Assembly: GCF_013408415.1 (NCBI RefSeq) | Contig: NZ_JACCAA010000001.1 | Span: 2,046,001 to 2,110,000, forward strand | DNA length: 64,000 bases | Direction: 5' to 3' | DNA from: Nocardioides daedukensis | Lineage (GTDB): Bacteria; Actinomycetota; Actinomycetes; Propionibacteriales; Nocardioidaceae | Shown here: positions 56,643 through 64,000 of the stretch, piece after piece | Numbering within the stretch: the first letter of the stretch is position 1 | Layout of the letters: every line of letters begins with the position of its first letter | Translations under genes and position numbers: made by a program | Notes under the pieces: generated by a model | Told to the model about the DNA's origin: nothing | The model's input: the letters and a program-made list of their open reading frames with translations, nothing else | Database searches by the model: none

Positions 56643-57847
56643 TGAGCGCACCCGAGGCAGCGGCAAGCACCAGTGAGGCTGCTGCAAGCACCACCGTGGC
56701 AGCGGCCAGCACCACCGCCTCACTCCAGGAGGCCATCGCCGAGGCCGAGCAGCTGATCGCGAACCCGCCGTTCGAGGTGAACGCCCAGGAGCTGGCCGAG
56801 GGTTACGACTATCTCGCCGGCTCCATCCGGTCCTCGCTGCAGATGGCCTTCGACTACGACCTCGAGCACCCGGTGCTGATCAACCCGACGCACCAATATG
56901 CGCGCCAGGGACTCGACAACCCGGACGCGATCTACTTCAACGCCTACCTGGCCGACGGGGCGTCGTACGTCGTCTCGGGTCGGCGCGGCACCACCACCGA
57001 CCTCTCCTTCCAGGTGATGGACGGGGGCTACACCGAGACCGGGCACCCGAAGACCCTCGCCGCCTTCGACGACCGCGAGCTCGAGGTCGCCGAGGACGGC
57101 ACCTTCGAGTGGCGCTTCGGCCCCGAGCTCGGGATCCGCAAGGGCTCCACGCTGATCATCCGCGAGGTCTATGACGACTGGAACACCGAGGAGCGCGGCA
57201 CGATCCGGATCCAGCGCCTCGACACCGCCGGTCAGCCGCGTGGCGCGTTCAGCCAGGACCGGGTCGCCAAGCGGTACGGCGTGGCCGCGAAGATGCTGGT
57301 CGGCCGGGTGAAGACCTGGTTCGCGTTCCCGGAGTGGTTCACCTACAAGGAGCCGGTCAACACCCTGACCGTGCCGAAGTCGACGCCCGGCGGGCTGGCC
57401 TCGCAGTTCTCCTCGATCGGCCACTACTCGCTCGGCGAGGACGAGGCGATGGTCGTGCGGGTCCCGGTCTGTGCGGATGCGCCCTACCAGGCGATCCAGG
57501 TCGGCTCGAAGTGGTATGTCTCCACCGACTACGAGCACCACCAGACCTCACTGACCGCGGCCCAGTCCGTTGCCGACCGGGGCTTCTTCACCTACGTCAT
57601 CTCCGAGCGCGACCCGGGCCTGGCCAACTGGCTGGAGACCACCGGTCACGACAAGGGCGTGATGATGCTGCGCTGGCAGCGACTGGCCCGCGACCTCACT
57701 GCCGAGGACGGCCCGCAGGTCGAGGTGGTGTCGTTCGACTCCTTGGCCCAGCGTGCCGATCTCGATCACCAGCGGGTGACGCCGCAGGAGTACGCCGACC
57801 GGATCGAGGCCCGCCAGGTCGGGATCGCTCGCCGGATGATCAGCTGA
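56642..57847 (+). CDS. DUF1214 domain protein, steroid-region associated
   Basis: 401 residues from ATG 56642, in TGATG overlap with the LLM gene. An N-terminal stretch (about 5-28) consists of near-repeats of AASTTxAAA. Then a helical region and a long beta-rich DUF1214 portion (about 110-400; for example EVYDDWNTEERGTIRIQRLD, YQAIQVGSKWYVSTDYEHHQ). Function unknown. In mycobacteria similar proteins occur beside SDR and sulfotransferase-fold genes in the KstR regulon (Rv3531c in my recollection). A terminator hairpin follows at 57868-57900. Confidence 0.82.
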   Translation: MSAPEAAASTSEAAASTTVAAASTTASLQEAIAEAEQLIANPPFEVNAQELAEGYDYLAGSIRSSLQMAFDYDLEHPVLINPTHQYARQGLDNPDAIYFNAYLADGASYVVSGRRGTTTDLSFQVMDGGYTETGHPKTLAAFDDRELEVAEDGTFEWRFGPELGIRKGSTLIIREVYDDWNTEERGTIRIQRLDTAGQPRGAFSQDRVAKRYGVAAKMLVGRVKTWFAFPEWFTYKEPVNTLTVPKSTPGGLASQFSSIGHYSLGEDEAMVVRVPVCADAPYQAIQVGSKWYVSTDYEHHQTSLTAAQSVADRGFFTYVISERDPGLANWLETTGHDKGVMMLRWQRLARDLTAEDGPQVEVVSFDSLAQRADLDHQRVTPQEYADRIEARQVGIARRMIS

Positions 57848-57867
57848 GACACCCTTTCGCACGAGAA

Positions 57868-57900
57868 CGCCATGACCCGTCGTACGCACGGGTCATGGCG
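57868..57900 (+). terminator. Terminator hairpin after DUF1214 gene
   Basis: A perfect 13-base stem CGCCATGACCCGT and its complement around a seven-base loop, starting 21 bases past the stop and followed by TTTCGCG. Probably serves the DUF1214 transcript and the converging phoX transcript. Confidence 0.8.
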
Positions 57901-57921
57901 TTTCGCGTTGCAGGAGAGTCT

Positions 57922-59958
57922 TCAGCGGCGGTGGACCTGGACCACGCCGGGGCGCGGCTGGCCGTCGCCGAGGTAGGGGAACCGGCTGACCGGGTTCTCC
58001 GGTGACGCACCGGAGACCTCGCCCGGGTGCTGCACCGCGATCAGCACCGTGCGCTCATCTGCGGTGATCCAGGGGCCGCAGCACTCGGCACCGACCGGCA
58101 CGGAGAGGAACTGTTGCAGCCTGCCCTTCTCCGGGCCCTCGAGCGGCATCATGTACAGCGCATCGCAGTTGCCCAGGGTCCCGGGCTGGCCGTCGGTGGA
58201 GATCCACAGGTTGCCCTGCTTGTCGAAGGCCACGTTGTCCGGGCAGCTGATCGGGCTGACCTCGGACTTGTCATAACCGTTGAAGAAGGTCGACGGGTCG
58301 CCCGGGTCGCCGGCCAGCAGCACGATCTTCCAGGTGAAGCTCACGGCCGCGGCGTCGTTGCGACGCTCGGTGAGCTCGAGGACGTGACCGTGCTTGTTCG
58401 GCGTGCGCGGGTTCGCCTCGTCCTGCTGGCCCGGCTTGCGGCTGGTGTTGTTCGTCAGCGCCGCGTAGACCCGCCCGTTGACCGGGTTCGGCTCGACGTC
58501 CTCGGGACGGTCCATCTTGGTGGGCCCGACCAGGTCGGCGGCCTGACGGGTCCAGATCAGTACGTCGGCGACCGGCCAGCCGGGGACGTGCGAGCGACCG
58601 TCGACCACCAGCGGGAGCCACTCACCGGTACCGTCGTAATCGCCGTCGGCGGCGCCGTCGCCGTTGAACTTCGCGACATAGAGGTCGCCCTCGGAGAGCA
58701 GCTTCATGTTGTGCCGGCGGTTGCCCGGACGGTGGCGGCGCTTCGAGACGAACTTGTAGATGTAGTCGAACCGCTCGTCGTCACCCATGTAGGCCACCGC
58801 ACGCCCGTCGTCGGCGAGACGCACGTTGGCACCCTCGTGCTTGAAGCGGCCCATGGCGGTGTGCTTGACCGGGGTGGAGCTCGGGTCGTCGGGGTCGACC
58901 TCGACCACCCAGCCGAAACGGTTCACCTCGTTGGGCTCCTCGGCCACCTTGAAGCGGCGGTCCACCCGCTCCCAACCTCGACCCGCGGAGGTGATGCCAT
59001 AGCGCGCCAGCCGCTTGTCGGGGTCAGGAGCGTCCGTGGCGTCGAAGTACTGGTTGAAGTTCTCCTCCCCGGACAGGACCGTCCCCCACGGGGTGACCCC
59101 GCCGGCGCAGTTGTTCAGTGTGCCCAGGACCGTCCTGCCGGACCGGTCAGCCGAGGTGCGCAGCGCCGCGTTGCCGGCCGCGGGCCCATCCAGGGCGAAC
59201 TCGGTGTGGGCGTGCAGGCGCCGGTTGCGACGACCCCGGCGGTTATATTCCCACGGGGTGCCCGGGCGCTGACGGCGTACGTCGACGATGGTCATCCCAT
59301 GCGCGGCCTGGACGATCTCGAGTTGGGTGTCGGTGAGGTCCGCCGAGCCGGTGACACCGCGGAACATCAGCTCGTCGTTGGTGTACTCGTTGTTGAAGAC
59401 CAGCACGCCCCTCCTGCCCTGCGACCCCTGCCCACCGCGGCCACGACCGTCGATCAGGAGGGCGGCGAAGTCGGCGTTGTAGCCGGCCTGGCCCCGCTGC
59501 GCCTCGGGCGTCTGGTTGTCGAAGTCGAAGGCCGGCGCGCCCTTGGTGACCGGGTCACCCCAGGAGATCAGCGGCGCCCACTCGAAGCCGGTCGGCACGA
59601 TCAGCTCGTCGGTGGCGGCGGGGGCGGGCGCGATGGCTTCGAAGTCGGAGGGTGGCTTGATCCGCCCCGGACCCCTGCTCCGGTCACTGCCCCGTCCCCC
59701 GCCCCGGCCGGGCGTCGCCGCGACGGGCGCTGCCACGCCCCACGAGATGGCGCCGACCGCAGCGGTGGCGGCTCCGGAGCGCACCACCGCGCGCCGCGAG
59801 ACGGAGCGGGCGACGACGTCGGCGAAGTATTCATTGCCCGACTCGTTCGGGACCGGCTGGGCGCACGCGTCCCCGCAGCGGTAGCGGCAGGTCATCGCGC
59901 TGCGGCCACCCGGGTGGGAGGGCGCGCCGAGGAGGGGCAGGAGCTTGGGTGGGGTCAC
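57922..59958 (-). CDS. phoX: PhoX-family alkaline phosphatase
   Basis: 678 residues from GTG 59958 (GGAAAGG about 9 nt upstream). It begins TPPKLLPLLGAPSHPGGRSAMTCRYRCGDAC, the usual actinobacterial PhoX N-terminus, and carries an internal twin-arginine signal (SRRAVVRSGAATAAVGAISWG, about 48-68), so the enzyme is exported folded by Tat. The catalytic six-blade propeller follows, with FNNEYTNDELMF, LNNCAGGVTPWGTVLSGEENF and a C-terminal SxPENPVSRFPYLG stretch typical of the family. Calcium/iron-dependent release of phosphate from organic esters outside the cell. It lies between the two steroid-gene halves, on the other strand. Confidence 0.92.
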   Translation of the reverse strand: MTPPKLLPLLGAPSHPGGRSAMTCRYRCGDACAQPVPNESGNEYFADVVARSVSRRAVVRSGAATAAVGAISWGVAAPVAATPGRGGGRGSDRSRGPGRIKPPSDFEAIAPAPAATDELIVPTGFEWAPLISWGDPVTKGAPAFDFDNQTPEAQRGQAGYNADFAALLIDGRGRGGQGSQGRRGVLVFNNEYTNDELMFRGVTGSADLTDTQLEIVQAAHGMTIVDVRRQRPGTPWEYNRRGRRNRRLHAHTEFALDGPAAGNAALRTSADRSGRTVLGTLNNCAGGVTPWGTVLSGEENFNQYFDATDAPDPDKRLARYGITSAGRGWERVDRRFKVAEEPNEVNRFGWVVEVDPDDPSSTPVKHTAMGRFKHEGANVRLADDGRAVAYMGDDERFDYIYKFVSKRRHRPGNRRHNMKLLSEGDLYVAKFNGDGAADGDYDGTGEWLPLVVDGRSHVPGWPVADVLIWTRQAADLVGPTKMDRPEDVEPNPVNGRVYAALTNNTSRKPGQQDEANPRTPNKHGHVLELTERRNDAAAVSFTWKIVLLAGDPGDPSTFFNGYDKSEVSPISCPDNVAFDKQGNLWISTDGQPGTLGNCDALYMMPLEGPEKGRLQQFLSVPVGAECCGPWITADERTVLIAVQHPGEVSGASPENPVSRFPYLGDGQPRPGVVQVHRR

Positions 59959-60109
59959 GAGGGACTGCCTTTCCGAGAACGGTTGACCCAGCGGCACGCG
60001 GGGTCGCCTGGCGAACCTAGGAGGGCTTGGGCACCACCGGATGACGAGCAGGTGACCGTTTCGAGAACTTCGCCGTGCCATTGGCCGGAACCAATCCCTC
60101 GACGGAAAC

Positions 60110-60123
60110 TGAAACAGGTTCTA
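60110..60123. promoter_or_regulatory. KstR-type operator before the SDR gene
   Basis: TGAAACAGGTTCTA matches the same T-nn-AAC-nn-GTT-nn-A pattern as 55736-55749 and is followed by the same downstream spacing, CTGTGTGG, then the ATG at 60134. The flanking bases also agree with the first site (GTTCTA-C/G-TGTGT), suggesting a shared promoter architecture. Confidence 0.8.
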
Positions 60124-60133
60124 CTGTGTGGCC

Positions 60134-60925
60134 ATGACTCTTCTGCAGGACAAGGTGATCGTCCTCTCCGGCGTCGGCCCCGGCCTCGGCCGCGCACTCG
60201 GTGAGGAAGCGGCCCGGATGGGTGCCGACCTGGTGCTGGTCTCCCGCACCGAGAAGCGGCTCGAGAAGATGGCCGAGGCCGTCCGCTCCCAAGGACGTCG
60301 CGCGCTCGTCGTACCGACCGACATCACCGACGAGGCGCAGCGGGTCGCGCTCGTCGAGGCAGCGGTGGCCGAGTTCGGCCGGGTCGACTGCCTGGTCCAC
60401 AACGCCTTCGGGATCCCGCCGATGGACCCGATCAGCACACTGTCGCTGGACTCCCTGCGCACCGCGCAGGAGACCAACGTGTTCGCGCCGCTGCGACTCA
60501 CGGCACTCTTCGCCGACGCGCTTGCCGCGAGCGAGCAGAAGCCCGGCGGCTCGGTGATCATGATCAACTCCTGCGTCGTGCACTCCTCCCAGCCGGAGTT
60601 CAGTGGCTACAAGCTCTCCAAGGGCACCCTCGAGCACCTGGCTTCCTCCCTGGCCACCGAGCTCGGACCGCGCGGCATCCGGGTGAACAGCGTGGCCCCG
60701 TCCTACATCTATGAGGACGTCAACAAGGCCTACTTCGACTGGCTGGCCTCGGAGTCGGGACGCACCCACGAGGACGTCTATCGCGAGAAGGCCGAGCCGA
60801 CCGACCTGAAGCGGCTGGCCACTCCCGACGAGGTCGCCAAGGCCGCGCTCTTCTTCGCCAGCGACCTGGCCAGCGCGGTCACCGGCCAGATGCTCAACGT
60901 CGACTGCGGCGAGTTCCACGCATGA
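60134..60925 (+). CDS. Short-chain dehydrogenase/reductase
   Basis: 263 residues from ATG 60134 (GTG 60128 possible). Classical SDR: nucleotide-binding GVGPGLGRALG (14-24), VHNAFGIPP after strand 4, catalytic Ser146, Tyr159 and Lys163 (the YKLSK motif), and IRVNSVAPSYIYEDVN after the active site. NAD(P)-dependent oxidoreductase; in the steroid context a hydroxysteroid dehydrogenase, but the substrate is not visible. Stop overlaps the next start by 4 nt. Mycobacterial Rv3530c is, from memory, a close parallel. Confidence 0.93.
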   Translation: MTLLQDKVIVLSGVGPGLGRALGEEAARMGADLVLVSRTEKRLEKMAEAVRSQGRRALVVPTDITDEAQRVALVEAAVAEFGRVDCLVHNAFGIPPMDPISTLSLDSLRTAQETNVFAPLRLTALFADALAASEQKPGGSVIMINSCVVHSSQPEFSGYKLSKGTLEHLASSLATELGPRGIRVNSVAPSYIYEDVNKAYFDWLASESGRTHEDVYREKAEPTDLKRLATPDEVAKAALFFASDLASAVTGQMLNVDCGEFHA

Positions 60926-62061
60926 GCCCGCGGGTGAGGGAGGACGTCGGGTCCTACGAGGACATCGCGGCCGCTGCGGTGCGCACGACCGGGCTCTCGG
61001 ACTTCGGTGGCAACGACCACGAGGAGGGCCTGCGACTCCTGATCGAGGACCTCAACGCCCCCACCGCCGGCCTGACCGGCGAGGGCAACTACATCCAGCG
61101 GTCGATGGTGAAGAGCGCGTTCGTGGGCAGGCTGCTCTCCCAGCACGGGTTCGGCGAGCACCCGTCGTACTCCGCCGTGCCCATCGAGCGGCCACTCTTC
61201 GTGGTCGGTCTGCCGCGCACCGGCACCACCGCGATCCACCGCCTGCTCACCGCCGACGAGCGGCACCAGGGCCTGGAGCTGTGGCTCAGTGAATATCCCC
61301 AGCCCCGGCCCCCGCGCGAGACCTGGGAGCAGAACCCGGTCTTCAACGGCATCAATGCCGCCTACGCCCAGCACCACGTCGCGAACCCCGAGTTCATGGG
61401 CATCCACTACATGGATGCCACCACCGTCGAGGAGTGCTGGCGCCTGCTGCGCCAGACCGGGCTGTCGATCAGCTTCGAGTCACTGGCCAACGTGCCCAAC
61501 TATTCGGCGTGGTTGGCCAAGCAGGACTGGACTCCTGCCTATGAGCGGCACCGGGCCAACCTGCAGCTGATCGGGCTCAACGACACCGACAAGCGGTGGG
61601 TGCTGAAGAACCCGTCGCACCTGGCGGCGCTCGACGCGATCATGACGGTCTATCCCGATGCGCTGATCGTGCAGATGCACCGCGACCCGGTGGTCTCCAT
61701 CGCGTCGGCCTGCTCGCTCTCGGCCGAGGCCACCGCCGGCCAGTCGACGGTCTTCGTGGGTGACACGATCGGGAGCACCCAGCTCGAGATGCTGTCGCGG
61801 TGCTACCGCTCGTTCGGACAGGCCCGGGAGAAGTACGACGCGGCGCAGTTCTTCGACGTCGACTACTCGGCGTTCGTCGCGGATCCGGTGTCCACCTCAC
61901 GGGAGATCTATGAGGCGTTCGGGCTGGACTGGAGCCCCGAGGTCGCCGGCCGGGTGAAGGCGATCGACGACGAGTCGCGCTCGGGTGGCAAGCGACCGAA
62001 GCACACCTACTCGCTGGCCGACTACGGCCTGACCGAGGACCAGGTGCGCGCGGCCTTCTGA
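60922..62061 (+). CDS. Sulfotransferase-fold protein (KstR-regulon type)
   Basis: 379 residues, ATG 60922 in ATGA overlap with the SDR. PAPS-binding loop GLPRTGTT at 96-103, then the 3'-phosphate-binding region KNPSHLAALDAIMTVYPDA and RDPVVSIASAC, as in bacterial aryl/steroid sulfotransferases. The same pair SDR plus sulfotransferase-fold gene occurs in mycobacterial cholesterol loci (Rv3529c and Rv3530c, from memory). Whether it transfers sulfate or has another role is unknown. Its end is followed by the dispersed repeat copy 2. Confidence 0.88.
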   Translation: MSPRVREDVGSYEDIAAAAVRTTGLSDFGGNDHEEGLRLLIEDLNAPTAGLTGEGNYIQRSMVKSAFVGRLLSQHGFGEHPSYSAVPIERPLFVVGLPRTGTTAIHRLLTADERHQGLELWLSEYPQPRPPRETWEQNPVFNGINAAYAQHHVANPEFMGIHYMDATTVEECWRLLRQTGLSISFESLANVPNYSAWLAKQDWTPAYERHRANLQLIGLNDTDKRWVLKNPSHLAALDAIMTVYPDALIVQMHRDPVVSIASACSLSAEATAGQSTVFVGDTIGSTQLEMLSRCYRSFGQAREKYDAAQFFDVDYSAFVADPVSTSREIYEAFGLDWSPEVAGRVKAIDDESRSGGKRPKHTYSLADYGLTEDQVRAAF

Positions 62062-62081
62062 TCCGTCTGGCCGGGCGCGTA

Positions 62082-62140
62082 CAACAAGGAACACCGATTC
62101 CACGCTCCCGTCCACAGGCAGCACGTGATCCCGTTGGCAG
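62082..62140. repeat. Dispersed intergenic repeat, copy 2
   Basis: CAACAAGGAACACCGATTCC then GCTCCCGTCCACAGGCA and a GGCAG end; relative of the copy at 47171-47228. Here it lies 29 bases before the WXG100-like gene and 20 bases after the sulfotransferase-fold gene. Confidence 0.7.
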
Positions 62141-62168
62141 GGGGTTGCCGGATTCCTAGCGTCTTGCC

Positions 62169-62453
62169 ATGAGTCATTTCGCGATCGAACCCGACACCGT
62201 GGCCCCCGTGGCCGACTCGCTGCACACCGTGCGTGCCGACATCGAGGCGGCGTGCACCCTTTCGGCACCCGACACCGGACCGACCACAGAGCTCACCGCC
62301 GAAGCCATCGCCAACCTTGCGGTCGCATGTGCCGCGATGGCTGGGGGCCTGGACGGTCTGGGCGACCGGGTCACCGCCGCCATGGCCGCCTATCGCGAGA
62401 GCGACGGCGACGTCACCTGGATCGTCGACCAGACCCTGGTCGGACTGTCATGA
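62169..62453 (+). CDS. ESX-type small secreted protein (WXG100/PE-like), first of pair
   Basis: 94 residues, ATG 62169. Length and all-helical character fit the small T7SS substrates. It has two amphipathic helices (VADSLHTVRADIEAACTL and LTAEAIANLAVACAAMAGGL) and the C-terminal secretion motif YRESD (75-79, YxxxD). A WxG turn is not seen, so DUF2580-like rather than classical EsxA. Stop overlaps the next start by 4 nt. No ESX ATPase or membrane gene is in the window. Confidence 0.75.
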   Translation: MSHFAIEPDTVAPVADSLHTVRADIEAACTLSAPDTGPTTELTAEAIANLAVACAAMAGGLDGLGDRVTAAMAAYRESDGDVTWIVDQTLVGLS

Positions 62454-63382
62454 GCATCAACACCCGGCTCGACGGCAGCGCCGCGATGTGCCGGGCGGTG
62501 GCCGTCGAGCTGCGAGTTCTGCGCGACGAGGTGTCCCACGGGTGCAACGTGCTGGCGCACGCGCGCACCGTTGCGGCGGGGGCGTGGAGCGGTCTTGCCG
62601 CGGAGGCCTTCGACACGGAGGCGCGGACCACGGCCGAGCGTGCCGACCAGCTGTTCGGACTCATCGGTGGCCTGGCTGCAGATCTTGATGGCCTCGGCGA
62701 TGTGTTCGAGGCGATCGAGGCCGAGATGGCACGCGCTCGCGCGGTGGCCTCGGCAGCCGGGATTCCGATCAACGGGTTCCTGATCGCAGACCACGGCGAG
62801 TTCACCGTGTCCGCGGAACAGGAGGCGCCCCTCGACAACGCGCGCGGCATCGTCGAGCGCGCTCGCGCACGGACGGCCGAGGTGCACAGGCAGTGGGAGT
62901 CGACGCTGGCACCCGCGATCGCCTACGAATGGGAGCCCGACATCCGCGGCATGCTGCAGGGGATGCCCCAAGTGGCGTCGGGACCCTCCACGCTGCTTCG
63001 CGAAGTGGGGGGCCTGAAGGACGTGCTGACACCGTCGCGCGAACAGGCGGTCTCGCTGGCCCTCCTTCCCGCCAGGCTCCCGAAGCTCCCCGGGGGCATC
63101 CGTTATGCCGGCTTTGTCGGCAATGCGAACATCATTGCCGACGCCGTCGTGAGGCAGTCGGGTCTCGACGCCGGACGCACCGACCTCAATCGCCACGAAC
63201 GGGGGCTGCGAGGTGTGCTGCGCGGCGTGACCAACATCGCCGGTGGCGCCCATGGGGCCGTGAAGGCGGCCAGAAAGACGCCCCTGGATCTGAAGGCCAT
63301 CCTGAAGGGCGAGGTCAGCGGCCGCAAGCAGGGCGACAAGGTGGCCGACAAGGTCATGGAGGTGCTCGATGCCGTCATGTGA
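62450..63382 (+). CDS. WXG100-like larger T7SS-associated protein
   Basis: 310 residues, ATG 62450 in ATGA overlap. The first about 110 residues are a WXG100/LXG-like helical region with the turn WSG at 46-48 in GAWSGLAAEAFDTEA. The rest is Ala/Gly/Arg-rich with short hydrophobic stretches (LLPARLPKLPGGIRYAGFVG) and a basic end (LKAILKGEVSGRKQGDKVAD). No toxin catalytic motif is recognised. A secreted effector partner for the small protein upstream is plausible. Confidence 0.7.
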   Translation: MSINTRLDGSAAMCRAVAVELRVLRDEVSHGCNVLAHARTVAAGAWSGLAAEAFDTEARTTAERADQLFGLIGGLAADLDGLGDVFEAIEAEMARARAVASAAGIPINGFLIADHGEFTVSAEQEAPLDNARGIVERARARTAEVHRQWESTLAPAIAYEWEPDIRGMLQGMPQVASGPSTLLREVGGLKDVLTPSREQAVSLALLPARLPKLPGGIRYAGFVGNANIIADAVVRQSGLDAGRTDLNRHERGLRGVLRGVTNIAGGAHGAVKAARKTPLDLKAILKGEVSGRKQGDKVADKVMEVLDAVM

Positions 63383-63839
63383 GCCAACCTCGGGCGCGGG
63401 TCGGATGAGGATCACCCTCCCCGAGGGGTGGCTCTATGTGGAGGAGCCGGAGCCCGACGTCATCCTGCGGGCGCAGGCCGCCCACCCCGCAGCGAGTGGG
63501 TTCTCCGCGACCCTGTGCATCCCGGTCGGCGAGGCCACCGCCCAGGACCTCATCGACGAGCAACGCGAGGTCGGTGAGGCGCTGCTGGATTCCTTGGTCC
63601 GCCCGGACCTGGAGGACCTCGACATCCACGACGTGTCCGGTCGTGACGCCGGCTATCTGCGCGTGGCCCACCAGGCCGAGGGGCGTGAGCTGATCACCGA
63701 GTCCTGGTGCTGGGTGATCGACGGCGCGCGGTGGGTGGTCCTCGCAACGGTCGACTGCTCCGACTACGCCGACTATTGCGACCTGATCGAGGACATCGTG
63801 CACTCCTTCGAGCCGCCCGGGCTCGCCATGGCTCGATGA
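63369..63839 (+). CDS. T7SS cassette third gene, Mog1/PsbP-like protein of unknown function
   Basis: 156 residues from ATG 63369 (overlaps the previous stop) or 144 from ATG 63405, which begins with MRITLPEGW and gives the domain start. Short alpha/beta protein with IPVGEATAQDLIDEQREVGEAL and a final helix-strand block (WVVLATVDCSDYADYCDLIEDIVHSF), resembling small DUF1795-type or LpqN-like proteins often found beside ESX substrates. No signal peptide. Probably chaperone or regulator of the preceding pair; not proven. Confidence 0.65.
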   Translation: MPSCEPTSGAGRMRITLPEGWLYVEEPEPDVILRAQAAHPAASGFSATLCIPVGEATAQDLIDEQREVGEALLDSLVRPDLEDLDIHDVSGRDAGYLRVAHQAEGRELITESWCWVIDGARWVVLATVDCSDYADYCDLIEDIVHSFEPPGLAMAR

Positions 63840-63863
63840 CCACGGCCGGATGACCGGTGCCGG

Positions 63864-64000
63864 TCAGCGGCTGTCGGGATCTTGGGGTGCGACCAGCACC
63901 GCCCGGTAGGTCGTCGTCGCCTTGGCGGCCTGATCCGTGCAGCTGGCGCGGAGCGACGTGCCCGGTTCGACGAAGACATCGACCGTGGTGGTCGTCGAGC
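63864..64000 (-). CDS. C-terminal end of a probable exported or surface protein (truncated by window)
   Basis: The frame is open from the window edge and ends at TGA 63864-63866, giving 45 codons (STTTVDVFVEPGTSLRASCT then VLVAPQDPDSR). Beta-rich with one cysteine, no membrane segment in this part. Family not recognised. Convergent with the preceding gene. Confidence 0.5.
   Translation of the reverse strand, partial: STTTTVDVFVEPGTSLRASCTDQAAKATTTYRAVLVAPQDPDSR

Overview
The window is a contiguous, very GC-rich chromosomal stretch from a Gram-positive actinobacterium. Gene content (class I lysyl-tRNA synthetase fragment, HspR-controlled chaperones, DUF3151, DUF222-HNH family, F420-dependent enzymes, actinobacterial PhoX) best fits a Nocardioides-like member of the Nocardioidaceae. 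That placement is inferred from family content and codon style; no 16S or other marker is present. There is no rRNA, recognisable tRNA, CRISPR array or intact mobile element. No stretch longer than about 300 bases lacks a gene.

Layout. 1-3814: end of a class I LysRS gene, a small membrane ORF, DUF3151, and a winged-helix regulator/membrane protein pair divergent from a DHA2 drug exporter across two TTTCC-n5-GGAAA palindromes. 3985-5019: class II fructose-bisphosphate aldolase. 5061-19963: one long minus-strand cluster running from a 2,084-residue Ig/Fn3 surface protein through MoxR ATPase, DUF58 protein, transglutaminase-fold membrane protein, PP2C phosphatase and FHA protein to a membrane Ser/Thr kinase. 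Most junctions overlap or nearly touch. This resembles the PFNA cluster of bifidobacteria, with a phosphatase and FHA adaptor added. 20104-24665: TrmH-type methyltransferase, tandem DedA proteins, an aminotransferase and an internally duplicated membrane protein.

24804-38068 is largely a heat-shock region. clpB and the dnaK-grpE-dnaJ-hspR operon each carry the same HAIR-type inverted repeat upstream, and the HspR repressor itself is the last gene of the dnaK operon. Between them lie a T7SS-like unknown protein, a frameshifted DUF222-HNH pseudogene, an Abi-alpha-like protein, a DUF445 protein and a TetR regulator. 38069-41417: SRPBCC protein, a strong bidirectional terminator, then a two-component system with a PepSY protein; the kinase loop and the PepSY linker are both strikingly acidic.

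41554-47058 is the least familiar unit: an AAA+ ATPase followed by four paralogous TPR proteins, each with a C-terminal four-helix membrane domain, all overlapping or nearly touching. 47259-54168 is ordinary accessory metabolism and transport (DUF559 protein, MOSC, FAD oxidoreductase, aldo-keto reductase, MarR regulator with two exporters). 54811-62061 looks like a steroid-catabolism satellite: Ddn-like, SnoaL-like, LLM, DUF1214, SDR and sulfotransferase-fold genes, with two sites matching the KstR operator pattern and a PhoX phosphatase lying between the two halves. 62169-63839 is a small WXG100/T7SS-like cassette, and the window closes inside a minus-strand gene for a probable exported protein.
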